From: Theristus sp. LFF4_11
Lineage: Eukaryota; Nematoda; Chromadorea; Monhysterida; Xyalidae
Assembly (NCBI GenBank): GCA_030248135.1
Contig: JASANC010003653.1
Location: 37,327 to 101,326, forward strand
Length of the DNA: 64,000 nucleotides
Reading direction: 5' to 3'
Under the pieces are notes generated by a model, which had not been told where the DNA came from, did not search any database, and saw only the letters and a list, made by a program, of their open reading frames with translations. The position numbers and the translations under genes are program-made. Below, piece after piece: positions 11,680-22,750 of this stretch. Each line of letters starts with the position of its first letter. Positions within the stretch are counted from its first letter, which is position 1.

Positions 11680-12202
11680 GTTCGCTTGTTTTAGGCTCGT
11701 TGTGACACGTTCAAAGTTTCGAAAACAGCAGCTTGTGTTTCATGCCGTCAAAGTACATACGTGCACGCTGACACTTTTCTCCTTCAGTTCCCAATTGAGG
11801 TCATCAATACCATTTAAAGTGAAGCAATTTTTACGGGATCGAAAGCAAAATTATGCAAAGCTGGATAATCTGTTGTTGTTGTCTCATACAAATGCATGGT
11901 GCACTGTGGCTTTGTTCTGCTGCTTCAAAATTGCAATTTAACCGAGAAAGTTAATTGAAGATAATCTCTTTATCAAATCGGTTGATGTGTCAAGTATTAT
12001 TTGTTTTATTAAATTCCATTTACAAGCAACTTCAGAAATCGACACCGCCGGATAATCCACAAAAATCAAAATCTGTGCACAAAGACGAACAAATGATATT
12101 CAGCAAACTGCACATGAAAACAACGTACTTAATATTATCTTACTAAATATTACTGGCTTGGTTTTTATAAAAATTTGGAAAATAAAACCTTTTCTGATAT
12201 GC
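11680..12202. other. Intergenic gap between two leftward genes
   Basis: About 520 bp separate the cyclase ATG from the stop of the next leftward gene. I see AT-rich sequence and no repeat or coding block. It should hold the cyclase promoter and the 3' end of the upstream gene; the AATATTTAGTAAG-rich region at about 12135-12180 is a plausible polyadenylation area, without a canonical signal I can pin down. Confidence 0.35.
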
Positions 12203-14640
12203 TCATGTCACGGCCAATAGAAGCGAGTGCACGACCACGACCAATGACGCCACGGACACGAGCAACGTTCTCAGGTGCGACTGTGCCGAGTGTTGTGCGC
12301 CCACGAACGTCGCCGCCGAGTTCGGCGTTGCACCGCTGATCTGGACGAATCGCTCGCACGACAGCGCACAGTTGAAGTCGATGCGATTGTTGACGCACTG
12401 GCATTTGGTGGCGTGCGCGTCCATGCAGTAGCGGTAGTGCAAGGCGGAGAGCTCACGGAGTGTCTGCTCGATCAACAGACACTCGGCCTCGCGGTCGTCC
12501 GCGTGCTGGTAGTGCAGCAGGTTCTTGCTCGTGTACAGACGAATGCTGCGCAGCAGGGACAGCGTTGTGTTAATGGCGAGCGGTTGCATTGGCTGCGCGA
12601 AAACTTTTCAACGCACTGTTGTCCATTTTGCTGGTTTTCTTTTCCTCAACCATCTCAGCATTGAAAGAAGCAGATCCACAAGAAGTCAACATTTTGTTGA
12701 GCTAGACAAATTTCTCTTGAACTAATTTTCTCATTACGCATGATCAGCTGGACTTCACGAGCATTACAATCAGCGTTATTCCTTCTAATGTAATTGCATT
12801 CACACATTCTTGTGAGAACCGAAGGCAGTTGGTGCGGATGGTCAGTTTGAGATTCGTTCGTTTCAGCAAATAGCAATTGCAAATCCCCGTGTACCTTAGG
12901 AATGAATGTTTGTCAAACACGGTGGGCCCTGAGTTGTACAAGTCTGTCTCGCATCTCTCGAGTATTTCTGGGTCACTGAGGCAGTCCCTGTGCCAGCAGC
13001 GTGTCTTTAAATGGCCGATGATCGCCAGGAACGTGTGATACGGATGCTTCACCGTCTGCTGCTCGCAAAACGCCGGCTGCGCGTGGATTCGACGTTGATA
13101 TGCCTGAGCACGGGTGGTGTTGTGAAACAGTTTATGATCTGATGTCAGAGCCCATACGCATTATTTAGCTGCTGGAAAACAACCTTTGCGAACCAACCAG
13201 TTAGCACATCCACTCAACTGCAGCCAAGCCCATAATATCGTCGTATCAGTTAGTTTTCAAAGAAACCGTCACAAACTTCGCTTTCATACTTGCGCCTTGT
13301 CTCTCGCCTGCCTGATCCCGCCTTGATGGAGCACACAAGGAGTGCCTGATTCCCCGACCCTGCCGTACCTTGTGCGCACGTGCGCCCAGCAAGGCGTCGG
13401 AGCAGACTCCCGCAGTGCCGGTGCAGTGCTCGATGAACCGGTGGTCGCGGCATTTCAGGTTCGGCGACGTCAGACAGTGCCGCTCGTGTGCGTCCTTGTG
13501 CTGCTGCACGTTCAGGTTCAGTGGCACTGGAGAGCGCCGACGACGTTGACGACTGAAACGGCAACGGGCATATTGGCATCATCTGCAGCAACATTGTTAA
13601 CGGGTACACGTGAATGTTGCTGTTGATACAGGACGCTATTGCTACTAAATATGCTGCCAAAGTTGCTGCTGAAAGTTCGTTAGTACGTTGCTGGTAGTAC
13701 GTTCTCTCAGTGTACTGCACTGTAAGCAACAACGTTTCACGCAAATACATTCATGTGCATGACACAATACCCGTTAATGATGAAAACAATCAACAACAAA
13801 AACAAAGATAACATAGAGCCAGGGGGCACCGCGGTATGCGTCTACCTGGCGAAACCGCAAACAGCGAACTTGTATTGTATACACTCGCAAAACACCGGGT
13901 CCCTTGTGGCTTTATTGCCCGGGATGGTTGTTTTGTGAGATTTTACTACCTAGGTTCGCTGATGTTTTGCCCAGACTATAAGATCTGTCTGTGGTAAAAC
14001 ACCTTCGGCAGTTCTGCCTGGTGTCCGTCGCACTGACGAGCCAGGGGGCACCGCGGTATGCGTCTACCTGGCGAAACCGCAAACAGCGAACTTGTATAGA
14101 TGAAGACGAAGATGAAGATGAAGACGTACAAGAGTTGAAAACGTACACGTCAGCTGTAGTTTTCTGCACTTTTCCAACTAAACCCCGTTGTAAATGAAAA
14201 CCGAAGAAGGCCAACATTATGCTACTCACCGTGTCAGCGTTCGTTTTCTGCGATGCCTCTTCTGAGAGAACGCATACAACTGATCGAAGCATTCGGACAC
14301 AATCTGCACGTTGCACCCGCTGTTCGCACGCACGTCGTCCGCCGTGAAGTCACCGCTGAAGATGTTCAAAAGCTACTCTGCTTTTAGAGGTGGTCAGTGG
14401 CTGGATTTGGATTGTCACCGGAATGTCGACTTTCAGGCACTCTTTTATCAAGCTGCGTAAAAGATGGGGTCGAAGTGTGTGTGTTTTCAGGTTTTTTTCA
14501 ACTTACGGCAGGTCATGGTCCATCAGTTCCGGGTAGTCACGGTACTGGCTTTCGATGTCGTCATAATGAGAGCCACTTTGTGGATAAGCAGTTGCACAAG
14601 TAAGAATGAGCAGCATTAGCAAGAGTGTTGATGTGCACAT
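12203..14640 (-). CDS. Secreted, probably GPI-anchored Cys-rich surface protein
   Basis: Six exons (14507-14640, 14419-14452, 14230-14372, 13369-13552, 12804-13103, 12203-12592) sum to 1185 nt, giving 394 aa in frame. The N-terminus is a clear signal peptide (MCTSTLLLMLLILTCATA, then YPQSGSHYDD). A very basic linker (KRHRRKRTLTRRQRRRR) follows near residues 97-113 and could be a proprotein-convertase site. The rest has about twenty cysteines in clusters (CWHRDC, CNCYLL, CQCVNN, CALSC) and one NTT sequon. The last 25 residues are hydrophobic without a charged tail, after a small-residue stretch, which is the pattern of a GPI-anchor signal. Cys spacing faintly recalls GFR-alpha/GAS1-type co-receptors, but I would not assign it. 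Exon 2 (34 nt) and its 46-bp intron are the least certain part. Confidence 0.7.
13816..14097. repeat. Pair of identical 60-bp direct repeats in an intron
   Basis: The 60 bp at 13816-13875 and 14038-14097 are identical, starting GAGCCAGGGGGCACCGCGGT and ending AACTTGTAT. They are 222 bp apart, and both lie in intron 3 of the GPI-type protein gene. On the minus strand each copy carries CGCCAG/GTAGAC, a donor-like site. No other copy is in the window. The perfect identity suggests a recent duplication or an assembly artefact. Confidence 0.85.
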
Positions 14641-15726
14641 GGTTCGCCGGTTGGTTGGCATGTTTTTCAGTGTTTTTTCATCAAATTATCAGTGTTGTTC
14701 TAGTCATTTTTGGTCAACGTACAGCGCATAATTTTATTCACGCTATTTTTTAAGTTTAGCTTTTTCACCGCATGTTTTTTGGTCCACACTGGTTGAAAAC
14801 CTCCTCGGTAACAGCCACGTTTTGCAGCGTTTGAATTTGGCGCGTTGATTGACCATGTCTGAAATTGACCTTGTTTGAAACGTGAAGCGTTTTGGCTGAA
14901 AAAAATAGGAAATGAACACGCACAGTCGTCAGTGAAACGTTGAAACCAAATTGGTTCACGGACAAATCGCTACAAGCAGACGACAAAACTGACTCAAAAC
15001 TAGCTAAAACTGGATGGTACTCATTTCTTATCGAGTCACGAGGGAAGTTTGTGACGTTATTTTAGCTTTTTTGTGTCGCAAATGCGGTTAAGCGCTCGTG
15101 TGACAAGTCATAAAAAGCGTATATGAGAACATGAGATATCAACTTTGAGATGAAGCACCAGAGGGCATGTGGGTCGGGTCGGTCGTTCTAAAAGCCCCTC
15201 TTAGTCGCAAAGACTTCAAGATGATCCATGCTTCTAAATACAATGTAAGTGCGAACAAGATATTGCAAACCAGCGTGTGCGTTTTCGGAGCAATGGAGAC
15301 AGCTAAATGGCATGCACGTGTGCCAATGCAAAATTAAATACATTAGATGATGCGGTGAGACGTGAGAAGCACATTATCTTTGAGAAATTTCAGTTTGACA
15401 CTTTTTCTCTATGCCTGGTTGCGTATGCATGCGTTTCACACTGAGCTTATTTCACATTCGTCTATTTTTCGCTTTTCATTTGAAAGACAACACAATTTTG
15501 GACCCACGAAGGTGCACGTCACGAGAGGCAAATTTCGAATTTACTTTTTCTTATAAATTACAAATGCGGGCGGAGTGCGGCAAAAACGCCCGTTTCATCT
15601 AAGCAGTAGAAGGTAAACAAGAAAATAAAAGTTTCGGACTATTTGAAATTGGCCCATTCGTCGTGCTAAATGTGACACAAACTGCTACATTGAGCGATCA
15701 GTCATTCTCACGGAGGACCACCGAAG
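14641..15726. other. Intergenic gap between divergent genes
   Basis: This region lies between the ATG of the leftward GPI-type protein and a rightward ORF, so it may carry two promoters. A small exon-like block ends at a GTAAGT donor near 15244 on the plus strand, but I found nothing in phase to join to it. Otherwise I see no repeat or RNA gene. Confidence 0.3.
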
Positions 15727-16068
15727 ATGGTGGTTGAAGAGTGTGAAATTTATGGTTTGTTGAATCTGACGTGTGCAGTGGTTGGCAACAGTTGCTCTGA
15801 AATAAGCCAAAAGCTGAAGTCGTTTTCAGGTAATGAGGTTATGTATGACACAATGCGGAGCGCAGACAGCTTTCCAGAAAACTTCAATGCGCCGCCGCTG
15901 AAAACTTCATCGAAAAAAATGAACGGGGTTCATCACAAAGCAGCGAAATTGCGTTTGCTATTAGCTGTTTTTTTTTTGGCTTACTTATCTGCGGAAATTT
16001 GGCGAAAAGTTCATGTGGTTTATAAGCATATGAGTTCCTTTCTGTCGCATTCTAAACGTCTTTTTTAA
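15727..16068 (+). CDS. Hypothetical 113-aa protein with C-terminal membrane segment
   Basis: This single-exon ORF starts at an ATG in fair context (GAAGATGG). The first 80 residues are polar and contain three cysteines. A hydrophobic segment (LRLLLAVFFLAYLSAEIW) lies at about residues 76-93 and is followed by a basic tail ending KRLF. That is compatible with a tail-anchored or single-pass membrane protein. No family is recognised. The ORF contains an internal TTTTCAGGTAATG, so it might instead be an exon of a larger gene or non-coding. Confidence 0.3.
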   Translation: MVVEECEIYGLLNLTCAVVGNSCSEISQKLKSFSGNEVMYDTMRSADSFPENFNAPPLKTSSKKMNGVHHKAAKLRLLLAVFFLAYLSAEIWRKVHVVYKHMSSFLSHSKRLF

Positions 16069-16511
16069 GAGGGATCGAACTGCTCTGTTTATGTGGATTT
16101 TATTTTTTCTAGCCGTTGATGTTCACGAATACAGACAAGGAAGGCACATATATTTTTAATCTGTTTTAAAACAAGTTTTAAAAAAATTTTCAAATTCGAA
16201 AAAAATGACCAGCGTGTCCAAGCCACAAGACAAGCAGAGTAAATGTCTTCAGAATATACATTTCCAACACGATACCCTGTTTTTAATCAACAAAAATATA
16301 GCATGGAACAGAACTTTTAAAAAATATGAACAGAAAAAAACAAAAAAATCAAAACTAATGACTAGATAGACAATCTGGCTTTGCTCGTCGAACGACTTGA
16401 AACAAAACAATGAAAAACCGTGTTGCACGGCAGAACAAAAAACACGTTGCAAACACTTTCATCATCAATCTTTCATCAACAAACAAACACATCAGCTGGC
16501 AAGGAAAACCG

Positions 16512-19093
16512 TCACAGCTGCTGAAAAGTTCTGCCCGCACCGGACGATTGCGGTGTGAAGACCGTCTCTCCAACGGCCTCTAGGCCGCCCGCGCCCGTGG
16601 TGACCCTCTGCGTCGGGTGTCGTTGTTGTTGTTGACGATGCTGTGTTGACGCTAATAGATTGGTCTTCTGTTCTTGATTGTTGTACTGCGGCTCGTATGG
16701 TGACGTGCGGAACAGATGATGTGCTGCATGATGGAACTCAGTGTTCGTGTTCTGCTGCGGACGTGCCAATAAATATTGCTCGATGGTTGATGCGTTGTTG
16801 TTCGGTTGATGTTGTGCTGATGCGGTCTTGATGATGACTGAGCCGCCGGCGGCACCGCCCGTCGACGTGGAACGCCCGCCGCTGTAGTCACCTGAAATGG
16901 GCTTGTTGCGTGGTATGACGAAATGGGAAATTCAAGACCAAAAATAGCCATCTAACATGCTGAAAGTGTCCGAACAGGCAGGTGTCCGGTGTCCTGTCAT
17001 TATGTCCGCCGAGCGGCCGAGGTGTCCTGCGCGGTTTCAGTGTCCCGGAAAGAATGTCCCAACCACCAAGTGTGATGTTGTCATTTTTATTTCCGAAACA
17101 CCGCGCTGAGCACCTAAGCGGACAATATACCACACAACGGTTCGGACACCGTTGTAGCGTTTCCACATAACGTCCGAACAACAGAGCTCAATCTGTGCAA
17201 CCTGCACTCGGTGCACAGTGCGCCGCGTCGGTGATCATCGACTGCTGGTGCATTGCTGGCAGCTGCTTCGCGTGCGTGTGCTGAGTGCACCAACTGCGGT
17301 AGCAGACCATCAGCAGCACACAGCACAGCACGCTGCCGACGACCACGGCGGCACACACGGCTGCTAGCACGCCACCACGCAGCTGCGATAGCACACCGGT
17401 CGAAGGGAGGTCTGGCAATGGAATGTGTTGGTGATTACAGGTGGTGCACCAAATGGTTGAAGACAAACATTGTGGCATTGGGGCACTTGAACGTGGGCTG
17501 TGCAATGATGAGCAACAGAATTTGAGCGTCATGTTTCTGCACATTTCACCAATCGTTCTCTATTGACAAAACCAGAAACGTTGTCCATATTCGGAATGAA
17601 ACGTTTTCCAAATCGCACCTTCACACCCCAGTTCGTCCTGTGCACTTCGCAGCGTGTCCGATCGGTCCTCGCAGTGCGCAAACGGATCACAAACCAGATT
17701 CTTGTGGATGCACTCGCCGCTGCCGCAGCGGAACTCAGCGTATTGATTGCAATGAGCGGGCGTGTCTGCAATGAAACGCGCTTGTTGAACAAAGAGAAAA
17801 TACAGTTTCCCTGCACTGTAGCAGAGTGGTTAGTGCGTCGACGTGCCAGCAGCATGGCGCAGGTTCGATTCTCGCTCGGGTCATTACAATTTTCTGCGGG
17901 ACAGTAGATTAAAATAGCGTGGGCAAACAATCGAAATGGTGGGAAGCTTACCCGGTTGCTCAGAGTCGCGGAACGCCGTCCAAATCAACTTGAATCCTCT
18001 GCTAAGCCTCGGATTGACCTTAGCGCCGCCCCTTCCCGGGTGCCACCAGATTGTCAGCGCGTTGTGGCTGGACACCGCGAGTCTGGTGCCGTTTGCCAAG
18101 AAGCCGCAGTATTTGCCGATCATCGTGCCCGGCCCGTCCTGCTCCGGGTCGCTGTTTTCGTACGGCTGTGTGTGCTGCAATGACAGAACCATACGGAATG
18201 ATTTTTTTTTGAAATCGATAACTTATCGTCTGTTTGCGTATATTGAAACAAGGTTCCGTGCAAAAACAACTGGAACAGTGGAAAATTCAACATGTTGACC
18301 AAAAACAATGGTACAGGTTGAGATTTTGACTCTTTTCTGATGCGGTGCTCGATTCAGCTCCCATTTACTCGATTTGAAATGTTCACCACCAAACGAGCGC
18401 CTCAACTTCTCACAGATCACCCCTGACGCACATCAAACAGATGCAACGAGTCCCGTGTGCACTCCTTCGGATCGCCGTTCACCGCAAACTCGAGCGCGTT
18501 CAGTCGTATCCGGTAGCCCTTGTGCACCCAGAGCGTGATGATGCAGTTTCTCTCACCGCCGGGGTACGGTGTGCCGTACGGTTTGTGCGAGTAGATCAGG
18601 CCCGCCTTCTCAGTGCCCTCGCTCACCTTCATCACCTGCGCGCCCATTGTGCACGTGTCGTCTGAGGTTAAGTAGTCTGAAAAAAAAACGGTGGAACTTT
18701 CTGAAATTTTACTTTTTTTCATTATTTGTGGAGTTTGTAACAGTTTGTGATGTTCGTGTTTTTGTATTTCCAACGTGATATGCTTGCTTTCAATGCGCGC
18801 ATTTGAGCTGCTGAGATATAACTGTGAGTGTGTGTTCCAGCATTTTTATAATCTAACAACATCCCTTTGTTTCAAAAAATTTAGAATCAACTACTCTTCA
18901 ACCAAGTGCAAATAGTAGTGTCATTAAAAAGAACCCCCGGCATCTACACTTGAACCGAAATAGTTGACTCGTCAGGAAAGGCAAGAAAAGGGGAACTCTT
19001 CTGGGGCACACCAAGATAAGGCACGTCTTCGGGTTCCAGGGCGGCTTCTTTCAGCAAAAGGGCAAAAACAAAAAAGCCGAAAATGCGGCTCAT
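16512..19093 (-). CDS. Single-pass receptor with CUB and LDL-receptor class A domains
   Basis: Six exons (19012-19093, 18432-18676, 17952-18174, 17619-17765, 17202-17411, 16512-16891) total 1287 nt, or 428 aa, in phase throughout. A signal peptide (MSRIFGFFVFALLLKEA) is followed by one CUB domain at about residues 35-170, with CUB cysteines, YPGGERNC, RIRLNALEF and the second-half GKYCG. One LDLa module (FRCGSGECIHKNLVCD, then CEDRSD) carries acidic calcium-binding residues at about 190-225. TM is LAAVCAAVVVGSVLCCVLL near 245-265. The long cytoplasmic tail is rich in Gln, His and Ser. This CUB-LDLa-TM layout resembles NETO/SOL-2/LEV-10-type auxiliary subunits of neurotransmitter receptors, though those have more CUB domains. 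The match is to architecture, not orthology. An upstream in-frame ATG at 19126 exists; I chose 19093 because the signal peptide starts there. The exon 1 donor was chosen by phase. Confidence 0.82.
17812..17882 (+). ncRNA. tRNA-like sequence (degenerate tRNA or SINE head) in an intron
   Basis: It contains an A-box-like TAGCAGAGTGGTTAGTGCG and, 30 bp on, a B-box-like GGTTCGATTC, the spacing of an internal pol III promoter. The acceptor stem does not pair and the T stem has a mismatch, so it is not a functional tRNA. It lies in the intron between the CUB and LDLa exons of the receptor gene, antisense to that gene. Confidence 0.45.
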
Positions 19094-20295
19094 CAATTCA
19101 AAGGTTGATAACCGAGAACAAACCATTCATGCTGTCATAACCGATTAGCCAATGAGCGAAACCCGGGTGCTAGCCCCCATTCTCATTATCGCCTGTCACT
19201 TTTGATTAGCTTTGAAATTTCGAGTTTACCGCGCGCGCCTGCTCTCCCCGGCGTGACCTATCGCGCAAATTTTTTTGGTCCATCATACCCCGGGGCATAT
19301 GGAATGGAAAAGATGCAAATTCGACGTGACACATCAACTGTTTGCTGCGCTGATTACTGGTTTAGATGACATGTTTTTCGATTCGGCGTTTTGATCTAAG
19401 CCGCTACAGTTGGTTGTTTTGAGAAGCGAATGCGAATTGCACGCCTGTTTGAAGATTCTCCAACTTGATTTGCTCACTGGGTTCATTACATTTGTAAACA
19501 TCTTCGAAGAACAAACCATGCCATAAAAGCGCCAAAATCAAGCCCGGTTTGACTATGGCTATTAATTGAACATCAGATTACGAGATCAAAAATCAAAAAC
19601 GATTTATCTCCTTAATGACTTTAGATTCTGATTCATTTCCACAAGCATTTTATCCGGCTAAAACAACAAAAAACAACAACAAACACATGACTGGAAAACG
19701 GCTGACCCAAACTTACAGACTGGCATTTGATACTGCTGCAGCGCGTTGACGCGGTTCATAAACAATCCGATTACCAAAGCGATGATTTTCGCGCCAAAAT
19801 TCAACGTTGACATTTTCAAATAAAGCCTAATCTGCATTGTCTAGAATATCAATATTAGTCGGTTGTGTACCTAAAAAAGGTAATCACCAAAATAAAAAAA
19901 ACATAATTTCATAAATTTATAAAGGAACAGCGGCAATGAATATAATATAAACCTGTCAGCACATATTTGAACATGAATATAAAATTCTAAATTGACCAAT
20001 AAATAAAAATATTACAAATAATCGCGCTCGCAATGAAAAAAACAAAAAGCCATAAAACGCTAAAACCGTGAGATGAGAATACATTATACGCGGGCAAAGA
20101 GTGTAACAGAAAACAGTAGATAATCGTTTCAATAATTCATCTTGTAACAACACACAAACAAGCGATAAAATATGGCGGCCGTTAGGAATGATATGTGTTT
20201 AAACGATACACACGCCACGCACAGCGGTGGTAGTTTATGGGCATTTTTATAAAACTGAAACGAAACTTATAACACTTATATTTTAAAAATGTGCT

Positions 20296-20604
20296 GTGCA
20301 GAGAGAGAGAAACAACCATCTGAGACTGAGAGAGCATTATACCCAGTGGTGTCATCTGCAAACAACAACAGTGAAAATAAACGACTACGACTGCGATGTG
20401 GACACAGAAAGGACACAACTCCACAAAGTCAACGTCGTTCAATGCAACAAATCTACAAATGGCCATTTATGTCAAAACTGGACATGTTCCTCAGTATACA
20501 GCGAATCAGGCTGGTCTAATTTGAATCATCAGGTTGGATCTCAGATGGATCGATGGATAGGATGCGGTCATTGGTTTAAAAAGGGACCGGAAGCCAATCA
20601 CTAA
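20296..20604 (+). CDS. Possible exon encoding a Cys/Trp-rich extracellular module
   Basis: The 102-codon frame is polar and has, from about residue 33 on, six cysteines and three tryptophans (CDVD, QCNKSTNGHLCQNWTCSS, MDRWIGCGHW) and an NWT sequon. This resembles a small extracellular module more than chance translation. No signal peptide precedes it, and no upstream exon could be attached. An in-frame TAA closes it. Family unknown. Confidence 0.25.
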   Translation: MQRERNNHLRLREHYTQWCHLQTTTVKINDYDCDVDTERTQLHKVNVVQCNKSTNGHLCQNWTCSSVYSESGWSNLNHQVGSQMDRWIGCGHWFKKGPEANH

Positions 20605-20904
20605 TCACCGTTGAAACTTTACAATGTTCACGATCAACTTTTGAACTAATCGCAAGAAATAATTAGGTCCTTTTAGCGCCGAAAAATAAAGCAGCAATTG
20701 CGACAGTTGGTTTGGCGGGATCCGCAACAGATCGCACAAGCGAACGACAACGAATAAAAAACAACGAAACGCGACGATGCGAGCAGAGGCGAGGTGCACT
20801 GAAAAAACACACACAGACACACACAACGCGTGTTTGCATTTAGTGGCAGTTTAGTTGATTATAAATGTATGTTCGCACTCTACGATTTCTGCGATTGGTA
20901 TTCA

Positions 20905-21140
20905 TATTTAAAAATTTTGAAAAAATAATTTTTGATTTTTGATCAAATGATGCTTGCAATAAAGTCGTTGTAGGTTCCTAATCCTAAATGTAATCCTAAT
21001 CCTAAGCCAAGCCTTTTTTATAAGATGAAAAAGGATCAAATTGGTTTTTTTTTTTTCCACCTCCACCGTACATGTACTTTTAAATATGAAGCCGTACGGT
21101 TTTCTGCCCCTCCACATCCCCCCCCTCCCCGGTCTTGGGG
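20905..21140 (-). repeat. Dispersed repeat with GGATTA-type tract, copy 1
   Basis: Read on the minus strand, it carries AAAAAAGGCTTGGCTTAGG followed by imperfect GGATTA repeats, then GAACCTACAACGACT, and a tail with a G/C-rich run. A second copy is at 58567-58720 on the plus strand. The AAAAAGGCTTGGCTTAGG motif also recurs inside the Helitron-like elements at 50.5-55.5 kb, suggesting a common origin. Confidence 0.6.
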
Positions 21141-22571
21141 GGCCCCGCAGAAACGGAGGTGTCAAGTCGACGTCTTTAAGCGATCAATCAAACGGCGCGA
21201 CCGTGCGAGGCCATTCGTCTTTCGCTGCGAAACATCTTCGGAATACACACACGCAGCCAGCGAAACAGCAGCAGACACGATGTTTTATGTGGCAGTTTGG
21301 AAGAATTATTATGGTATGATTATCGTTTTATGTGCTGCCAGAAATTATCGACACTGCGTTTCTTTCAGACACAAACGGGGGTTGATGTCACAGAAAAAAG
21401 TGGCAATAATGTTTCAAAATTTCGATTCTTTTGGAATGTCAGTAATCTGTATTGACAGTCATGGATATGGTACCCGGCGGGGCAGTAAAAATCATTGCTA
21501 ATATTTTGCGCTCAGGACAAAATATTTACTTTTATGCGCCTTCGAGAAATCAGTTTGGCAAACAGAAAGCACGAAGCAGCTTCGCATGCGATAGATGATA
21601 AAGCAAGCGCACACAGCTCTGTTATACCTTTTTGCTCTTCACCTCGAAATTGTGGTGCACGGTTGGTTAGGTTTTTATCAACAAAAACTAAACTATGAGA
21701 AGCTATAATATTGTATTAACCGCGTGTGAATTTATTATCAGAGAAAGAGACACTTCGATGCTAAAACACACACCATGAATTTTGTTTAAGCGGCCCATAA
21801 AACTATGCCCTTGCCTAGTGTAAACACAAGGGCAAGGACACTATAACTTCCAGTAAGATTTTAGTTGCTAAACTGCCTAACCTTACTGTTGTTTGCTTAT
21901 GCTTATGTGGCCCTCTTGAAGTTGAAAGTAAACTTTTTCAGGACACGCCAGAATGAGAACTGGGTACTGTGGAAATATCTGAGTGATTTGCTGCAATTTT
22001 CAGCAAAATCAGCTCAATCAATTTTAGCAGCTACCCAACATAATAGATTTTAACATTGAATAATATCATCGATACAGTCTATAATCACCAATGAAATCGA
22101 TTCAAAATGATGCAAATCATTGAACAGGAATCAAGCGTGAATTTTCAGGCACAGTTTTCAGTTGTCAGTTTTCAAAAAACACAAGTTTCTTGTCAGAACT
22201 GCAACAATTTGTTTATACCAAATTGATGAACGTGCTCGTGCGCGCCCAGTAAAACACAGACGATCTCAGCGAGCGTTATTCAAAAAATAGAAAAAAAATT
22301 AAATCATAATGAACTACTGTGATGATTTTTTTTCGATTGCAGTGGAACGCCGGGGCGGGAGATACCAACTCACTGATAGTGCAAATTTGTAGCATCATAT
22401 TGCGTTTTCGAAGTTGGTTTTTCGAAGTCACAGTTGTTGTTTTTTGTTTTAAAATTTTGATTGTATCTTGCCTGGTGGAAGGAAGCTGCAGAACAAAAAA
22501 TGCTTGTCTGCGCAAATGTTTGTGGACGTTTTTGTCATCGACACGTTTTTGGGTTTTCTAAACAGAAAAAC

Positions 22572-22750
22572 TAAATACCGCTTTTTGAAAAATTTTGCAC
22601 CAAGAGGAACGATGTTTTTATAAAAAAATTCACAAAATCAGTTCAGAAAATTATTGGGGCATTCATGAAGCGGTATTTAGTGACGCGTAAATACATGTTA
22701 AAACGTACAATGAAGCTAAGCGTCACTGAAAACTGATTCATGAATGCCGC
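22572..22750. mobile_element. Palindromic MITE, family G, copy 1
   Basis: The core reads GGCATTCATGAAGCGGTATT and GTGACGCGTAAAT, with the opposite arm ending GATTCATGAATGCCGC. A related copy is at 38441-38530 (GGCATTCATGAAGC, GGTATTTCGTGACGCG, then CTTCATGAATCC). There are no coding sequences. Exact ends are uncertain because nested inverted motifs (AAATACCGC / GCGGTATTT) overlap. Confidence 0.5.

Noticed and set aside
13250..13750. 166-codon minus ORF overlapping the Cys-rich exon
   Set aside because: Its frame does not join the flanking exons. The other frame continues through all six exons in phase.
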